A stretch of DNA of 64,000 nucleotides, from the NCBI GenBank assembly GCA_016223165.1, contig JACRPO010000009.1, positions 992,001 through 1,056,000 on the forward strand, written 5' to 3'. Below are positions 1 to 8,823 of the stretch, in pieces (the first letter of the stretch is position 1; every line of letters begins with the position of its first letter). The notes under the pieces are model-generated. The model ran no database searches. It had not been told where the DNA came from and was given only the letters and a program-made list of their open reading frames with translations. The stretch is from Burkholderiales bacterium. GTDB lineage: Bacteria; Pseudomonadota; Gammaproteobacteria; Burkholderiales; Burkholderiaceae_C. The translations under genes and the position numbers were made by a program.

Positions 1-24
1 CTCGCCCCGAAGCCCCACCGCCCC

Positions 25-681
25 ATGCCGCATGCGCCCGCGCCCTCGGTGTGGCGCCTCGCCGGCACGGGCGCGGCGCTCGCCGCCTATGCACTCGTAT
101 CGCACCTGCTGATGGTGCACGCACCCGACCGCGCCTGGAGCGTCGCCGCCCTGTTCGGCCCGCTGTGGGCGGCGGTGGCGCTCGGCGCCTGGCTGCGCCG
201 GCACTGGCCCACGCTGGCGGCCTGCGCCGCGGTCTTCGTGGTCCTCGCGGCGGTCGTCGCGCGCGGCGGCGCCGGCGACATCCACCTCATGTACGTGCTG
301 CAGCACGCCGGCCTGCACGCGGCGCTCGCCTGGGCCTTCACGGTGACGCTGCGCCCGGGCCAGGTGCCGCTCATCACCGCGCTGGCCGTGCGCGTGCACC
401 TCACCGTGACGCCGGCGATGCGCGACTACACGCGCCGCCTCACGCAGGCGTGGGTGGCCTATTTCATCGCCATGATCGGCTTCTCGCTGGCGCTGTACAT
501 GCTCGCGCCCTGGGCCTGGTGGTCGCTGTTCTGCAACGTCGCCACACCGCTGGCGGCCCTCGCGTTCTTCGCCGCCGAGCATGGCTGGCGGCGCCTGCGC
601 CACCCCGAGTTCGAACGCGTCTCGCCGATGCGCGTCTGGCAGGCCTGGCGCCAGTGGCAGCCCGGAGCGACATCGCGGTGA
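25..681 (+). CDS. COG4648-type membrane protein of the aryl polyene locus
   Basis: The protein has 218 residues and about five or six hydrophobic segments (near residues 12-30, 40-57, 62-80, 95-107, 141-163 and 167-185), so it is an inner-membrane protein. Its length, topology and position directly before the ligase match the uncharacterised membrane protein (ApeG/COG4648 type) that precedes the adenylation enzyme in aryl polyene clusters. Its biochemical role is unknown; a part in assembling or handing over the lipid-linked polyene is inference. The stop codon overlaps the GTG start of the next gene, so the two are probably translationally coupled. Bases 1-24 show no gene I can name. Confidence 0.75.
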   Translation: MPHAPAPSVWRLAGTGAALAAYALVSHLLMVHAPDRAWSVAALFGPLWAAVALGAWLRRHWPTLAACAAVFVVLAAVVARGGAGDIHLMYVLQHAGLHAALAWAFTVTLRPGQVPLITALAVRVHLTVTPAMRDYTRRLTQAWVAYFIAMIGFSLALYMLAPWAWWSLFCNVATPLAALAFFAAEHGWRRLRHPEFERVSPMRVWQAWRQWQPGATSR

Positions 682-2684
682 ACCCGGTGGCCCACCCGAC
701 CCTGCCGCTGCTTGCCGAGCGCGACCTCGCCGCGCCGTTGGCCTGGCGCGACGGCCGGCCGGTGAGCGGCCACGCCTTCCTCGCCGCCGCCGCGCGCCTG
801 GCCGAACGCCTGCCCGCCGAGGGGCGGCCGATCAACCTGTGCCAGGACCGCCTGCACTTCGCGCTCGGCCTGGCCGCGGCGCTGCAGCGCGGCCAGGCGA
901 GCCTGATGCCGCCCAACGCGCTGCCCGCGACGCTGCGCCAGCTGCCGGCCGATGGCCCGCCGCCCTATGTGCTGGCCGACGCGCAAGGCCTCGACAGCGG
1001 CGGCCTGCCCGTGGTGCAGGTGGGCTTCGACGAAGCGGCCGCGGCGCTCGCTTCGGCCCCCGCGCCCGCCACGCCGATGCCGCGCATCGACGCCGCGCTC
1101 GAAGCCGTCTGCCTGCTCACCTCGGGCTCCACCGGTGCGCCGCAGCCGCATGCCAAGCGCTTCGGGCCGCTCACCCTGAACATCGGCGCCGAGGCGGCCC
1201 GCCTGGCCGAGTGGCTGCGGCGGCCGACTTTGCACGGCCTGGCCATCGTGGCCACGGTGCCGGCGCAGCACAGCTACGGGCTGGAGTCGAGCGTGCTGCT
1301 GGCGCTGCTCGGCGGCGCCGCCTTCGACGCCGGGCGCCCGTTCTACCCGGCCGACATCGCCTCGGCGCTGGCGCGCCTGCCGCGCCCGCGCGCGCTCGTG
1401 ACGACGCCGTTCCACCTGAAGGCGCTCGTGCAGTCGGGCGTCGCCTTGCCGCCGGTCGACCTCGTGCTGTCGGCCACCGCACCGCTGTCGCCGCAGCTGG
1501 CCGCGCAGGCCGAGAGTGCGATGAACGCCTGCCTGGGCGAGATCTACGGCTGCACCGAGGCCGGCCAGGTGGCCGCCCGGCGCACGACCGAGGGCGAGAC
1601 CTGGACGACGCTCGGCGAGCTGCGCATCGAGCGCGAGGCCGATGGGAGCCGCGGCGACGGCGGCGAAGACGGCGACGATCACCGCGAAGAGGCCGCCGAG
1701 CGCTTCATCGTTTGCGGCGGCCATGTCACGGAGCCGACGCCGCTGGCCGACCTGCTCGTCCTGCACGACGAACGCCACTTCCGGCTGCTCGGCCGCGCCA
1801 ACGACCTCATCCATGTCGCCGGCAAGCGCAGCTCGCTCGCGCACCTGAACTTCCACCTCAACCGCATCGACGGCGTCGAGGACGGCGCCTTCTGGTTGCC
1901 CGAGGCCGGCGACCTGCCCGCCTTGGCCGGCGGCACGGAGGTCGAGGCGGTGCATCGGCCGATCGCCTTCGTCGTCGCGCCGCGCCTCGGCGCGCGCCAG
2001 GTCGTCGAGGCGCTGCGCGCCGAGCTCGAGCCGGCCTTCGTGCCACGCCGCGTCGTGCACGTGCCGGCGCTGCCGCGCGAGGCCACCGGCAAGCTGACGG
2101 TGTCGGCGCTGCGCACCTGGGCCATCGCGATGCTGACCGGTGCCGGCACACCCGCGGCGGCCAGCGCCTCGGCGCCCGCGCCGCGCGCGGAACCCGCCCC
2201 TGCGCTCGACGAAGGCGCGAGCGGGGCCGGGCACGAGGGCGCGGGCAAGAGCGAGGGTGAGGGTGAGGCCGAGAGCACGAACGAGCGCACGAACGAGCGC
2301 ACGAACGAGAGCGAGGACGAGTACCCGATCGACGCCGCGCACCCGGCCTTCGCCGGTCACTTCCCCGGCCATCCGCTGCTGCCCGGCGTCGTGCTGCTGT
2401 CGCTGGTGATGCGCTCCGTGCAGCGGCGGCCGGGCTGGCTCGCGCGGCTCGGGGCGGCGAGCGGGGCAGTGAGCGGCGCGCCCGCGAGCGCGCCGTTGGC
2501 GATCGAGCAGGTCAAGTTCCTCGCCCCCGTCGGCCCTGGCGCGCGCGTGCGCGTGCGCCTGAGCCTCGCCCCGCGTGAACAGGGCGCGCGGGGCGCCGCC
2601 GTCACCTTCGAGTGCCGGGTCGGTGAAGGGGCGGGCGAGCACGTCGCCGCGCGTGGCGTGCTGGGGCCGGGGCGCTCACCATGA
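678..2684 (+). CDS. Aryl/acyl-AMP ligase fused to a FabA/FabZ-type hotdog dehydratase
   Basis: This protein of about 668 residues starts at a GTG that overlaps the preceding stop (GTGA). The first ~490 residues are an AMP-binding ligase with the core motif TSGSTGAPQPHAK near residue 148, and should load the aryl starter acid onto an ACP. A charged linker follows (about 500-550) with the 12-nt tandem repeat read as NERTNERTNES. The last ~120 residues are a hotdog dehydratase with the catalytic-His motif HPAFAGHFPGHPLLPG near 555. In characterised APE clusters ligase and dehydratase (ApeH and ApeI) are usually separate genes, so the fusion is notable. The stop overlaps the next ATG (ATGA). Confidence 0.85.
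   Translation: MNPVAHPTLPLLAERDLAAPLAWRDGRPVSGHAFLAAAARLAERLPAEGRPINLCQDRLHFALGLAAALQRGQASLMPPNALPATLRQLPADGPPPYVLADAQGLDSGGLPVVQVGFDEAAAALASAPAPATPMPRIDAALEAVCLLTSGSTGAPQPHAKRFGPLTLNIGAEAARLAEWLRRPTLHGLAIVATVPAQHSYGLESSVLLALLGGAAFDAGRPFYPADIASALARLPRPRALVTTPFHLKALVQSGVALPPVDLVLSATAPLSPQLAAQAESAMNACLGEIYGCTEAGQVAARRTTEGETWTTLGELRIEREADGSRGDGGEDGDDHREEAAERFIVCGGHVTEPTPLADLLVLHDERHFRLLGRANDLIHVAGKRSSLAHLNFHLNRIDGVEDGAFWLPEAGDLPALAGGTEVEAVHRPIAFVVAPRLGARQVVEALRAELEPAFVPRRVVHVPALPREATGKLTVSALRTWAIAMLTGAGTPAAASASAPAPRAEPAPALDEGASGAGHEGAGKSEGEGEAESTNERTNERTNESEDEYPIDAAHPAFAGHFPGHPLLPGVVLLSLVMRSVQRRPGWLARLGAASGAVSGAPASAPLAIEQVKFLAPVGPGARVRVRLSLAPREQGARGAAVTFECRVGEGAGEHVAARGVLGPGRSP
2277..2312 (+). 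repeat. 3 x 12-nt tandem repeat in the ligase-dehydratase linker
   Basis: There are three copies of ACGAACGAGCGC, the last ending AGAGC. They are read in frame as a Thr/Asn-Glu-Arg tetrapeptide repeat in the interdomain linker, so copy-number changes would keep the frame. Confidence 0.9.
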
Positions 2685-3667
2685 CCTCGGTCTGGCCGCC
2701 ACGCGACGTGCTGGGCGACGTGGCGGGCGGCCACGGCCCGGGGGGCGCGCAGGCATCGCCCGCCGACTGGGCGGCCGCGCCCGAGCGCAGCAATCGCTTC
2801 GCATTGCGCGTGATGGCCTGGATCGCGGTGCACCTCGGCCGCCGCGCCGCGCGCCTCGTGCTGCACCCGATCACCCTGTACTTCCTGTGCTTCGCGCCGG
2901 CGGCACGGCGCCACTCGGCGCGCTACCTGCAGCGCGTGCTCGGCCATGCGCCCACGCTCGCCGATCGCTACCGGCACTTCCACGCGTTCGCCTCGACGGT
3001 GCTGGACCGCCTGTACTTCGTGCGCGGCGCGCTGCACGAATTCGACCTGCAGGTAAGCGGCGGCGACCTCATGGACGCCACGCTCGCCGAGGGCCGCGGC
3101 GCCTTCCTGCTCGGCGCGCACATCGGCAGCTTCGAGGCGCTGCACGCGGTGGGCGAGAGCCGCCCGGGCATGCGCGTGGCGATGGTCATGTACCCCGACA
3201 ACGCGCGCCTGATCCACGCCGTTCTGCAAAGCGTGGCGCCCCGGTTCAAGCTCGGCATCATCCCGATCGGCCGCCCCGGCAGCACGCTGGCCATCCGCGA
3301 CTGGCTCGACGAAGGCGGCCTCGCCGGGCTGCTCGGCGACCGCTTCCTGCCCAGCGACCCGGCGCGCGCGCGCAGCGTGGCGCTGCCCTTCCTCGGCGTG
3401 ACGGCACGCTTCGCCGACGGGCCGCTCAGGCTGGCGCAGCTGCTGCGCCGGCGCGTCGTCTTCATGGCCGGCCTGTACCGCGGCGGACGGCGCTACGAAG
3501 TGCGCTTCGAGCCGCTGGCCGACTTCCGCGAGCGCGTGGACGATGCCGCCCTGCGCGAGCGCCTCGTGCAGCAGGCGCTGCAGGCCTACGTGGCGCGGCT
3601 CGAGTCGCTGGTGCGCGAGGTGCCGTACAACTGGTTCAACTTCCATGACTTCTGGCAAGAGGAGTAG
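2681..3667 (+). CDS. LpxL/HtrB-like lysophospholipid acyltransferase family protein
   Basis: The protein has 328 residues and belongs to the lipid A acyltransferase (LpxL/HtrB) superfamily. The HX4E-type active-site motif is visible as GAHIGSFEAL, followed by a YPDNARLI segment and GLLGDRF. An amphipathic or hydrophobic stretch near residues 43-72 suggests peripheral inner-membrane attachment. Members occur routinely in aryl polyene and xanthomonadin clusters and are thought to place an acyl or polyenoyl chain on a lipid carrier; this specificity is family knowledge, not visible here. The ATG overlaps the preceding stop (ATGA), and the next gene starts inside its 3' end. Confidence 0.85.
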   Translation: MTSVWPPRDVLGDVAGGHGPGGAQASPADWAAAPERSNRFALRVMAWIAVHLGRRAARLVLHPITLYFLCFAPAARRHSARYLQRVLGHAPTLADRYRHFHAFASTVLDRLYFVRGALHEFDLQVSGGDLMDATLAEGRGAFLLGAHIGSFEALHAVGESRPGMRVAMVMYPDNARLIHAVLQSVAPRFKLGIIPIGRPGSTLAIRDWLDEGGLAGLLGDRFLPSDPARARSVALPFLGVTARFADGPLRLAQLLRRRVVFMAGLYRGGRRYEVRFEPLADFRERVDDAALRERLVQQALQAYVARLESLVREVPYNWFNFHDFWQEE

Positions 3668-4355
3668 CGCGGGGAGTGGCGCGGCAGCGCCGGCAGGTTC
3701 CGCCGGTCCGGGCCGGCGCCGCTTCATCGCGGCGGCCGCGCTGGCGGCGCTGTGGCCGGTGCACGAACGCACGTCGGCGCAGGCCGGCGGTGCATCCGAT
3801 CGCACGTCCGACCGCACCCCCGACCGCACGTTCGAGCTCGAGGCCCTGATGGCGCTGCTCGCGCAGCGCAAGAGTGGCGAAGCGCGCTTCACGGAGGAGC
3901 GCACGGTCACCGGCTTCGACAGCCCGCTGCGCGCCAGCGGCACGCTCAGCTTCACGGCCCCCGACCGCTTTGCGCGCCAGACGCTGGAGCCGCGGCGCGA
4001 GCGCATGGAGGTGGTCGGCAACCAGCTGCGCCTGGAGCGCGGCGGCCGAGTCCGCCAGATGGCGCTCGACGCGGTGCCCGAGCTCGCGGCGCTCGTCGAG
4101 GGCCTGCGCGGCACGCTCGCCGGCAACGGCGCGTTGCTGCGCAAGCACTTCGACCTGCGCCTCGCCGGGCAGGCCCGCCTGTGGACGCTGACGCTGGTGC
4201 CGCGCGACCCGGCGCTCGCCGCGCAGGTGCGCGTCCTGCAGATCGCCGGCACCGCGGGGGAAGTGCGCAGCGTCGAGCTGCAGATGGCGGGCGATCAGCG
4301 CTCGCTGATGTCGATCGAGCCGGTCGGCGCCCCGGCGGCCGCGGCGTCCCGATGA
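3645..4355 (+). CDS. LolA-like outer-membrane lipoprotein carrier of the pigment export system
   Basis: The predicted product has 236 residues. It begins with a Gly/Ala/Ser-rich stretch, an RRRF basic cluster and a hydrophobic signal segment (about 24-45), so it is probably periplasmic. The mature part has the LolA-like pattern (GEARFTEERTVTGF, then GTLSFTAPDRFARQTLEPRRER). Together with the MMPL exporter directly downstream it would carry a lipid-linked polyene across the periplasm, as proposed for APE clusters. Three in-frame copies of a 12-nt unit (3795-3830) give SDRTSDRTPDRT just after the signal peptide. I chose the ATG at 3645, inside the previous gene, because no better in-frame start lies before the signal sequence. 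Confidence 0.8.
   Translation: MTSGKRSSAGSGAAAPAGSAGPGRRRFIAAAALAALWPVHERTSAQAGGASDRTSDRTPDRTFELEALMALLAQRKSGEARFTEERTVTGFDSPLRASGTLSFTAPDRFARQTLEPRRERMEVVGNQLRLERGGRVRQMALDAVPELAALVEGLRGTLAGNGALLRKHFDLRLAGQARLWTLTLVPRDPALAAQVRVLQIAGTAGEVRSVELQMAGDQRSLMSIEPVGAPAAAASR
3795..3830 (+). repeat. 3 x 12-nt tandem repeat after the LolA-like signal peptide
   Basis: The units TCCGATCGCACG, TCCGACCGCACC and CCCGACCGCACG are read as (S/P)DRT three times in frame. Confidence 0.85.
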
Positions 4356-6955
4356 ACCGTCCGCTCCGCCGCCGGCACCGCGCCACGGTGCTGGGCTTGT
4401 GGCTCGCGCTCGTCGCCCTGGCGCTGGTGGTGGTGGCGCGCGCCCACTACACCGCCGACCTCTCGGCCTTCCTGCCCAAGAGCCCCGACGCGCGCCAGCG
4501 CCTGCTCATCACGCAGCTGCAAAGCGGCCTGCCCTCGCGCACGCTGCTCATCGGCATCGAAGGCGGCGACGCCGGCGCGCGTGCCGCCGCCTCGCGCGCG
4601 CTGGCGGCGGCGCTGCGCAGCAGCGGCCTGTTCGAGCAGGTGCAGAACGGCGAACGCGAGGCCTTCGCCGAGCTCGGGCGCTGGCTCTTCGAGCATCGCT
4701 ACCTCTTGAGCCCGGCGGTCACGCCCGAGCACTTCGGCGCCGAAGGCCTGCGCGAGGCGCTCGGGGAAACGCTGTCGCTGCTCGGCACGCCGGCCGGCAC
4801 CGGCATGCGCGAGCTGCTGCCGCGCGACCCGACGGGCGAGATGCAGCGCATCGCCGAGGCCCTGATTCCTGCCGAGGCGCCGCGGCTCGAGGGTGGCGTG
4901 TGGGTCTCGCGCAGCGCCCCGCGTGCCGTGCTGCTGGCGAGCACGAGGGCCGACGGCGCCGACCTGGATGCGCAGCAGGCGGCCATCGAGCGCGTGCGCG
5001 CGGCCTTCGCCACGGCAGCGCTTGCGGTGCCGCCTGCGGCGACAACTGTGGCGTCAACTGCGCCGTCAACTGCGCCGTCAGCTGCGGCGCGACCTGCCCC
5101 GCCGCCCGGCGCACCGGATGCCGCGCCGGGCGCCGCGCACGGCCTCGTGCTGCGCCTGTCCGGCGCGCCGGTGCTCGGCGTGCGGAGCCGCGCCCTCATC
5201 GAGCAGGAGGTGCACTGGCTCGCCATCGCCGGCACGGCGGTGATGGCGGCGCTGCTGCTCGCCGCCTTCGCGAGCCCGCGCGCGCTCGCCGCGGCCGTGC
5301 TGCCGGTGGGCAGCGGCGTGCTCGCCGGCATCGCCGCGGTGGCCCTCGGCTTCGGCCAGGTGCACGGCATGACGCTCGGCTTCGGCGCCACGCTCGTCGG
5401 CGAAGCCGTCGACTACGCCATCTACTACCTCGTGCAGGCTCGGCCCGGGCCCGGGCCGGGTCCGGGCAACCAAGGCGAAGGCTGGCGGCATTGGCTGCGC
5501 AGCGGCTGGCCGACCGTGCGCCTGGGCCTGTGGACCTCGATCTGCGGCTTTGCGGCGCTCGTCTTCTCGGGCTTTCCCGGCCTGGCTCAGCTCGGTGTCT
5601 TCTCCATCGCCGGCCTCGCCGGCGCGGCCTTGACGACACGCTGGCTGCTGCCCGTGCTGCTGCCCGACGGCGCCCCGGGCGTGGGCCTGCGCCGCCACCT
5701 CGGTGGCGCGACGGCACGTGCCCTCGCCTGGCTGCCGCGCCTGCGCAGGGCGATGCTCATGCTCGGCGCGGCGGCGCTCGTGCTGCTGGTGCAGCGGGCC
5801 GACCTGTGGCGGGCCGACCTCGCCGCGCTGAGCCCGCTGCCGCCCGAGGCCCTGGCGCTCGATGCCGCGCTGCGCGCCGACCTCGGCGCCAGCGACGCGC
5901 GCACACTCGTCGTCGTGCAGGGCGCGGACGCCGAGACGACGCTGCAGCGCACCGAGGCCGCGGCGGCGCGCCTGGAGACGCTCGTCGAGAAAGGCCAGCT
6001 GGGGGGCTTCGACACCGTCACCCGCTTCCTGCCCAGCCGCGCCACGCAGGAGCAGCGCCTGGCCAGCCTGCCCGACCCCGCCGCGCTGCCGGCGGCCCTG
6101 GCGTTCGCGGTGCGCGGCACGCCGATCGAGAAGTCGGCGCCGACGCTGCTCGCGCCTTTCGTGGGCGAGATCGAGCGCGCCCGTGCGACCGCGCCGCTGA
6201 CGCCCGAGGTGGCGAGGTCGGGCCCGGCCAAGCCCCTCGTCGATGCGCTGCTGCTGCGCCCGGCTCCCGCGCCGTACCGGTCCGGCGGTACGGAGGGCAC
6301 CGCAGTACCTCACACCGCGCTGCTGCCGCTGCAGGCTGCTTCGATGGGGGCGCAGCGGGGCATCGATGCGGCGGCGCTGGCGGCGGCCTTGCAGGGCCTG
6401 CCCGGCACGCAGGTGCTGGACGTGAAGCTGGAGCTCGACACGCTCTACCAGCGCTACCTGCGCGAGGCGCTCTGGCAGGCCGTGATCGGCGCCGCCGCCG
6501 TCGTCGTCCTGGTCGCCGCGGCACTGCGCAGCGCACGCCGCACGCTCGCCGTGTGCCAGCCGCTGGCGCTGGCCGTGCTGCTGGCGCTGGCCGGCATGGC
6601 GCTGGCCGGCGTCACGCTCGGCATCCTGCACCTCGTCGGCCTGCTGCTGGTGGTGGCGGTCGGGTCCAACTACGCGCTCTTTTTCGACCAGTCCTTCGGC
6701 CAGTCCCCCGATCCGTCAGTCGCCAGGGCACTGCCGGGCGGCAGCGCCGACCCCGATACGCTGGCCTCGCTGCTGCTGGCCAACCTCACCACGGTCGCCT
6801 CGTTCGGCCTGCTCGCCTTCTCGCAGATCCCGGCGCTGTCGGCGATCGGCCGTGTCGTGGCACCGGGCGCATTTCTTGCGCTGCTACTTGCGGCCGTATT
6901 TGCGCGGCCGGCGCAATCCGAACGCGTACCGGGGAGCGCGCCGCGTTCCATGTGA
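4352..6955 (+). CDS. MMPL-family RND exporter of the aryl polyene locus
   Basis: The protein has 867 residues. It has one N-terminal membrane helix (about 12-30), a large periplasmic domain, a five- to six-helix block (about 290-450), a second periplasmic domain and a second helix block (about 710-860). This is the duplicated architecture of RND/MMPL transporters. In APE and xanthomonadin loci the MMPL protein next to a LolA-like carrier is assigned pigment-lipid export. Two repeat-like insertions interrupt loops: the 12-nt repeat at 5053-5088 and a GPGPGPG stretch near 5440-5470. The start overlaps the lolA-like stop (ATGA). The substrate is inferred from context only. Confidence 0.85.
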   Translation: MNRPLRRRHRATVLGLWLALVALALVVVARAHYTADLSAFLPKSPDARQRLLITQLQSGLPSRTLLIGIEGGDAGARAAASRALAAALRSSGLFEQVQNGEREAFAELGRWLFEHRYLLSPAVTPEHFGAEGLREALGETLSLLGTPAGTGMRELLPRDPTGEMQRIAEALIPAEAPRLEGGVWVSRSAPRAVLLASTRADGADLDAQQAAIERVRAAFATAALAVPPAATTVASTAPSTAPSAAARPAPPPGAPDAAPGAAHGLVLRLSGAPVLGVRSRALIEQEVHWLAIAGTAVMAALLLAAFASPRALAAAVLPVGSGVLAGIAAVALGFGQVHGMTLGFGATLVGEAVDYAIYYLVQARPGPGPGPGNQGEGWRHWLRSGWPTVRLGLWTSICGFAALVFSGFPGLAQLGVFSIAGLAGAALTTRWLLPVLLPDGAPGVGLRRHLGGATARALAWLPRLRRAMLMLGAAALVLLVQRADLWRADLAALSPLPPEALALDAALRADLGASDARTLVVVQGADAETTLQRTEAAAARLETLVEKGQLGGFDTVTRFLPSRATQEQRLASLPDPAALPAALAFAVRGTPIEKSAPTLLAPFVGEIERARATAPLTPEVARSGPAKPLVDALLLRPAPAPYRSGGTEGTAVPHTALLPLQAASMGAQRGIDAAALAAALQGLPGTQVLDVKLELDTLYQRYLREALWQAVIGAAAVVVLVAAALRSARRTLAVCQPLALAVLLALAGMALAGVTLGILHLVGLLLVVAVGSNYALFFDQSFGQSPDPSVARALPGGSADPDTLASLLLANLTTVASFGLLAFSQIPALSAIGRVVAPGAFLALLLAAVFARPAQSERVPGSAPRSM
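5053..5088 (+). repeat. 3 x 12-nt tandem repeat in the MMPL periplasmic domain
   Basis: GTCAACTGCGCC occurs twice and is followed by GTCAGCTGCGGC. The array is read in frame as a Ser-Thr-Ala-Pro-rich loop. Confidence 0.85.
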
Positions 6956-6965
6956 CAAAATTTTG

Positions 6966-7868
6966 ATGTCCATGTCCTCCAGCCTCGCCACCGTCGAACG
7001 CACCCCGCCGCGCGCCCTGCGCTGGCCGCGGCCATTGGCCTTCGATGCCAGCGTGGGCCTGCATCTCTGCGCCGGTGCCGCGGCCTGGGCCCTGCCCGGG
7101 GCGGAACTGTGGGCACTCGGCACCGTCGCCTTCAACCACGCCGTCCTCACCGCGGCCGGCCTGCTGCCGCGCAGCGCCCTGCTCGGCCCCAACCTGCGCC
7201 GCCTGCCCGAGGCCGGCTGGACCGGCGGCGGGGCCGGCGCGAGCGCGCCAGCGCCGCCCGGGCGCGTCGCGCTCACTTTCGACGACGGCCCCGACCCCGA
7301 GGTGACGCCGCAGGTGCTCGACCAGCTCGACGCCGCCGGCGCCCGCGCCACCTTCTTCTGCATCGCCGATCGGGCGCGCCGCCATGCCGCGCTGACGCGC
7401 GAGATCGTCGCGCGCGGCCACAACGTGCAGAACCACAGCAGTTCGCACCGGCACCACTTCTCGCTGCTCGGGCCGCGCGGCTTCGAGCGCGAGATCGGCC
7501 GCGCGCAAGCCCTCGTGGCCGACCTCACCGGCGTCGCACCGCACTGCTTCCGCGCCCCGGCGGGGCTGCGCAATCCGCTGCTCGACCCGGTGCTGCACCG
7601 CCTCGACCTGCACCTGGTCAGCTGGACGCGGCGCGGCTTCGACACCGCCGACGGGCATGCGCCGCGCGTGCTCGCCCGGCTGCTGCGCGACCTCGCGTCG
7701 CGCGACATCCTGCTGCTGCACGACGGCCATGCGCGCCGCGGCGCCAGCGGTCGCCCGGTCGTGCTGGAGGTGCTTCCCGCGCTGCTCGAAAGGCTGCGCG
7801 CGGCGGGCCTGGCCACGACCACGCTGTCCGAGGCCGTGCCGCGGCGCGCCGCCGGTTCGGTAGCCTGA
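6966..7868 (+). CDS. NodB-type polysaccharide deacetylase family protein
   Basis: The protein has 300 residues. Two hydrophobic segments in the first ~75 residues suggest membrane anchoring. The NodB homology domain begins near residue 100 with LTFDDGPDP (Asp106/Asp107) and continues with the HNVQNHSSSH metal-binding motif, the FRAPAG arginine motif and ILLLHDGH at the C-terminus, so all catalytic motifs of carbohydrate esterase family 4 are visible. It probably removes an acyl group from an N- or O-acylated sugar. In this locus the substrate could be the sugar or amino-sugar head to which the polyene is attached, which is inference. It starts 10 bp after the exporter; a second in-frame ATG at 6972 is possible. 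Confidence 0.8.
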   Translation: MSMSSSLATVERTPPRALRWPRPLAFDASVGLHLCAGAAAWALPGAELWALGTVAFNHAVLTAAGLLPRSALLGPNLRRLPEAGWTGGGAGASAPAPPGRVALTFDDGPDPEVTPQVLDQLDAAGARATFFCIADRARRHAALTREIVARGHNVQNHSSSHRHHFSLLGPRGFEREIGRAQALVADLTGVAPHCFRAPAGLRNPLLDPVLHRLDLHLVSWTRRGFDTADGHAPRVLARLLRDLASRDILLLHDGHARRGASGRPVVLEVLPALLERLRAAGLATTTLSEAVPRRAAGSVA

Positions 7869-7968
7869 AGCCGCTGCTTTCACCCGCCGCCCACCTGCCG
7901 CCTGCGCCTCCACCCGATCCGGCGATTCCCCCTGGCGACCCAACCCTGGGCCACCCGACCCCCCGCGC

Positions 7969-8823
7969 ATGAAGCTCGACGACCTTCCGATGGCTCGCGA
8001 CGGCGACGATCGCCTCGAACGCATCTCGCCCGCCCTGGCGCCCGCCGCCTCGGCCCGCTCGGCCCGTGACGCCGCCGGCGAGGCCGCCTGGCGCGAGCTG
8101 CACACGGCGGCCGCCGCCCGCTACCGCGCCGCCGGCCGCTTTGCCTGGCACTTCGCGCGCGGCAAGCTCGGGCGCGACCCGGTCTTCCGCAGCCTCGTCG
8201 AGCGTGGCGACCTCGGTCATCGCGCCCGCGTCGTCGACATCGGCTGCGGCCAGGGGCTGCTGGCCAGCCTGCTGCAGGCCTGTGCCAACCTCGCCGGCAG
8301 CGGCCGCTGGCCGCTCGCCTGGCCCTTGCCGCCCGCCGCCGCGACCTACCACGGCATCGAGTTGATGCCGCGCGACGTGCAGCGCGCCCGCGCGGCCGCC
8401 GCCGGCCCCGCGCACAGCCTCGCACCGACCTTCGAATGCGTGGACATGCGCCGCGCCGCGCTGCCGCCGTGCGAGCTCGTGGTCATCCTCGACGTGCTGC
8501 ACTACGTGGATCACGCGGCGCAATCGGCGCTGCTGACACGTGTGCGCGACGCGCTGCTGCAAGGGCGCCCCGAGATGCCGCGCCGCCTGCTGCTGCGCGT
8601 GGGCGACGCCGCCAGCGCACGCGGGTTCGCCGTCAGCCAGTGGGTCGACCGCGCCGTGACGCTCGTGCGCGGGCACCGCGTGCCCCCCACCTGGGGGCGG
8701 CCGCTCGCGGCCTGGGTGGCGCTGCTGCAGGAACTCGGCTTCGTGGTGCACAGCGTGCCGATGAGCCAGGGCACGCCGTTCGCCAACGTCCTGCTCGTGG
8801 CCGACGTCGTCGGCCTGGCGTGA
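7969..8823 (+). CDS. Class I SAM-dependent methyltransferase
   Basis: The protein has 284 residues with SAM motif I visible as VVDIGCGQGLLASLL (about residues 86-100) and acidic/post motifs at YHGIEL and LVVILDVLHYVDH. This is a Rossmann-fold methyltransferase. Methyltransferases are common in aryl polyene clusters, where they methylate the aryl head or its hydroxyl; the position modified here cannot be read from sequence. It follows the deacetylase after 100 bp and its TGA overlaps the ATG of the ketosynthase gene (TGATG), which ties it to the polyketide genes. Confidence 0.8.
   Translation: MKLDDLPMARDGDDRLERISPALAPAASARSARDAAGEAAWRELHTAAAARYRAAGRFAWHFARGKLGRDPVFRSLVERGDLGHRARVVDIGCGQGLLASLLQACANLAGSGRWPLAWPLPPAAATYHGIELMPRDVQRARAAAAGPAHSLAPTFECVDMRRAALPPCELVVILDVLHYVDHAAQSALLTRVRDALLQGRPEMPRRLLLRVGDAASARGFAVSQWVDRAVTLVRGHRVPPTWGRPLAAWVALLQELGFVVHSVPMSQGTPFANVLLVADVVGLA

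Noticed and set aside
51..677. Extending the ligase gene upstream to 51
   Set aside because: The extension is an Arg-rich off-frame reading of the membrane protein gene. The GTG at 678 overlaps the preceding stop and begins sensible sequence.
459..2642. A 727-codon open frame antisense to the ligase-dehydratase gene
   Set aside because: Its translation is Arg/Gly/Ala-rich with no recognisable motif, while the plus strand encodes clear ligase and hotdog motifs. Such frames are expected shadows in very GC-rich DNA.
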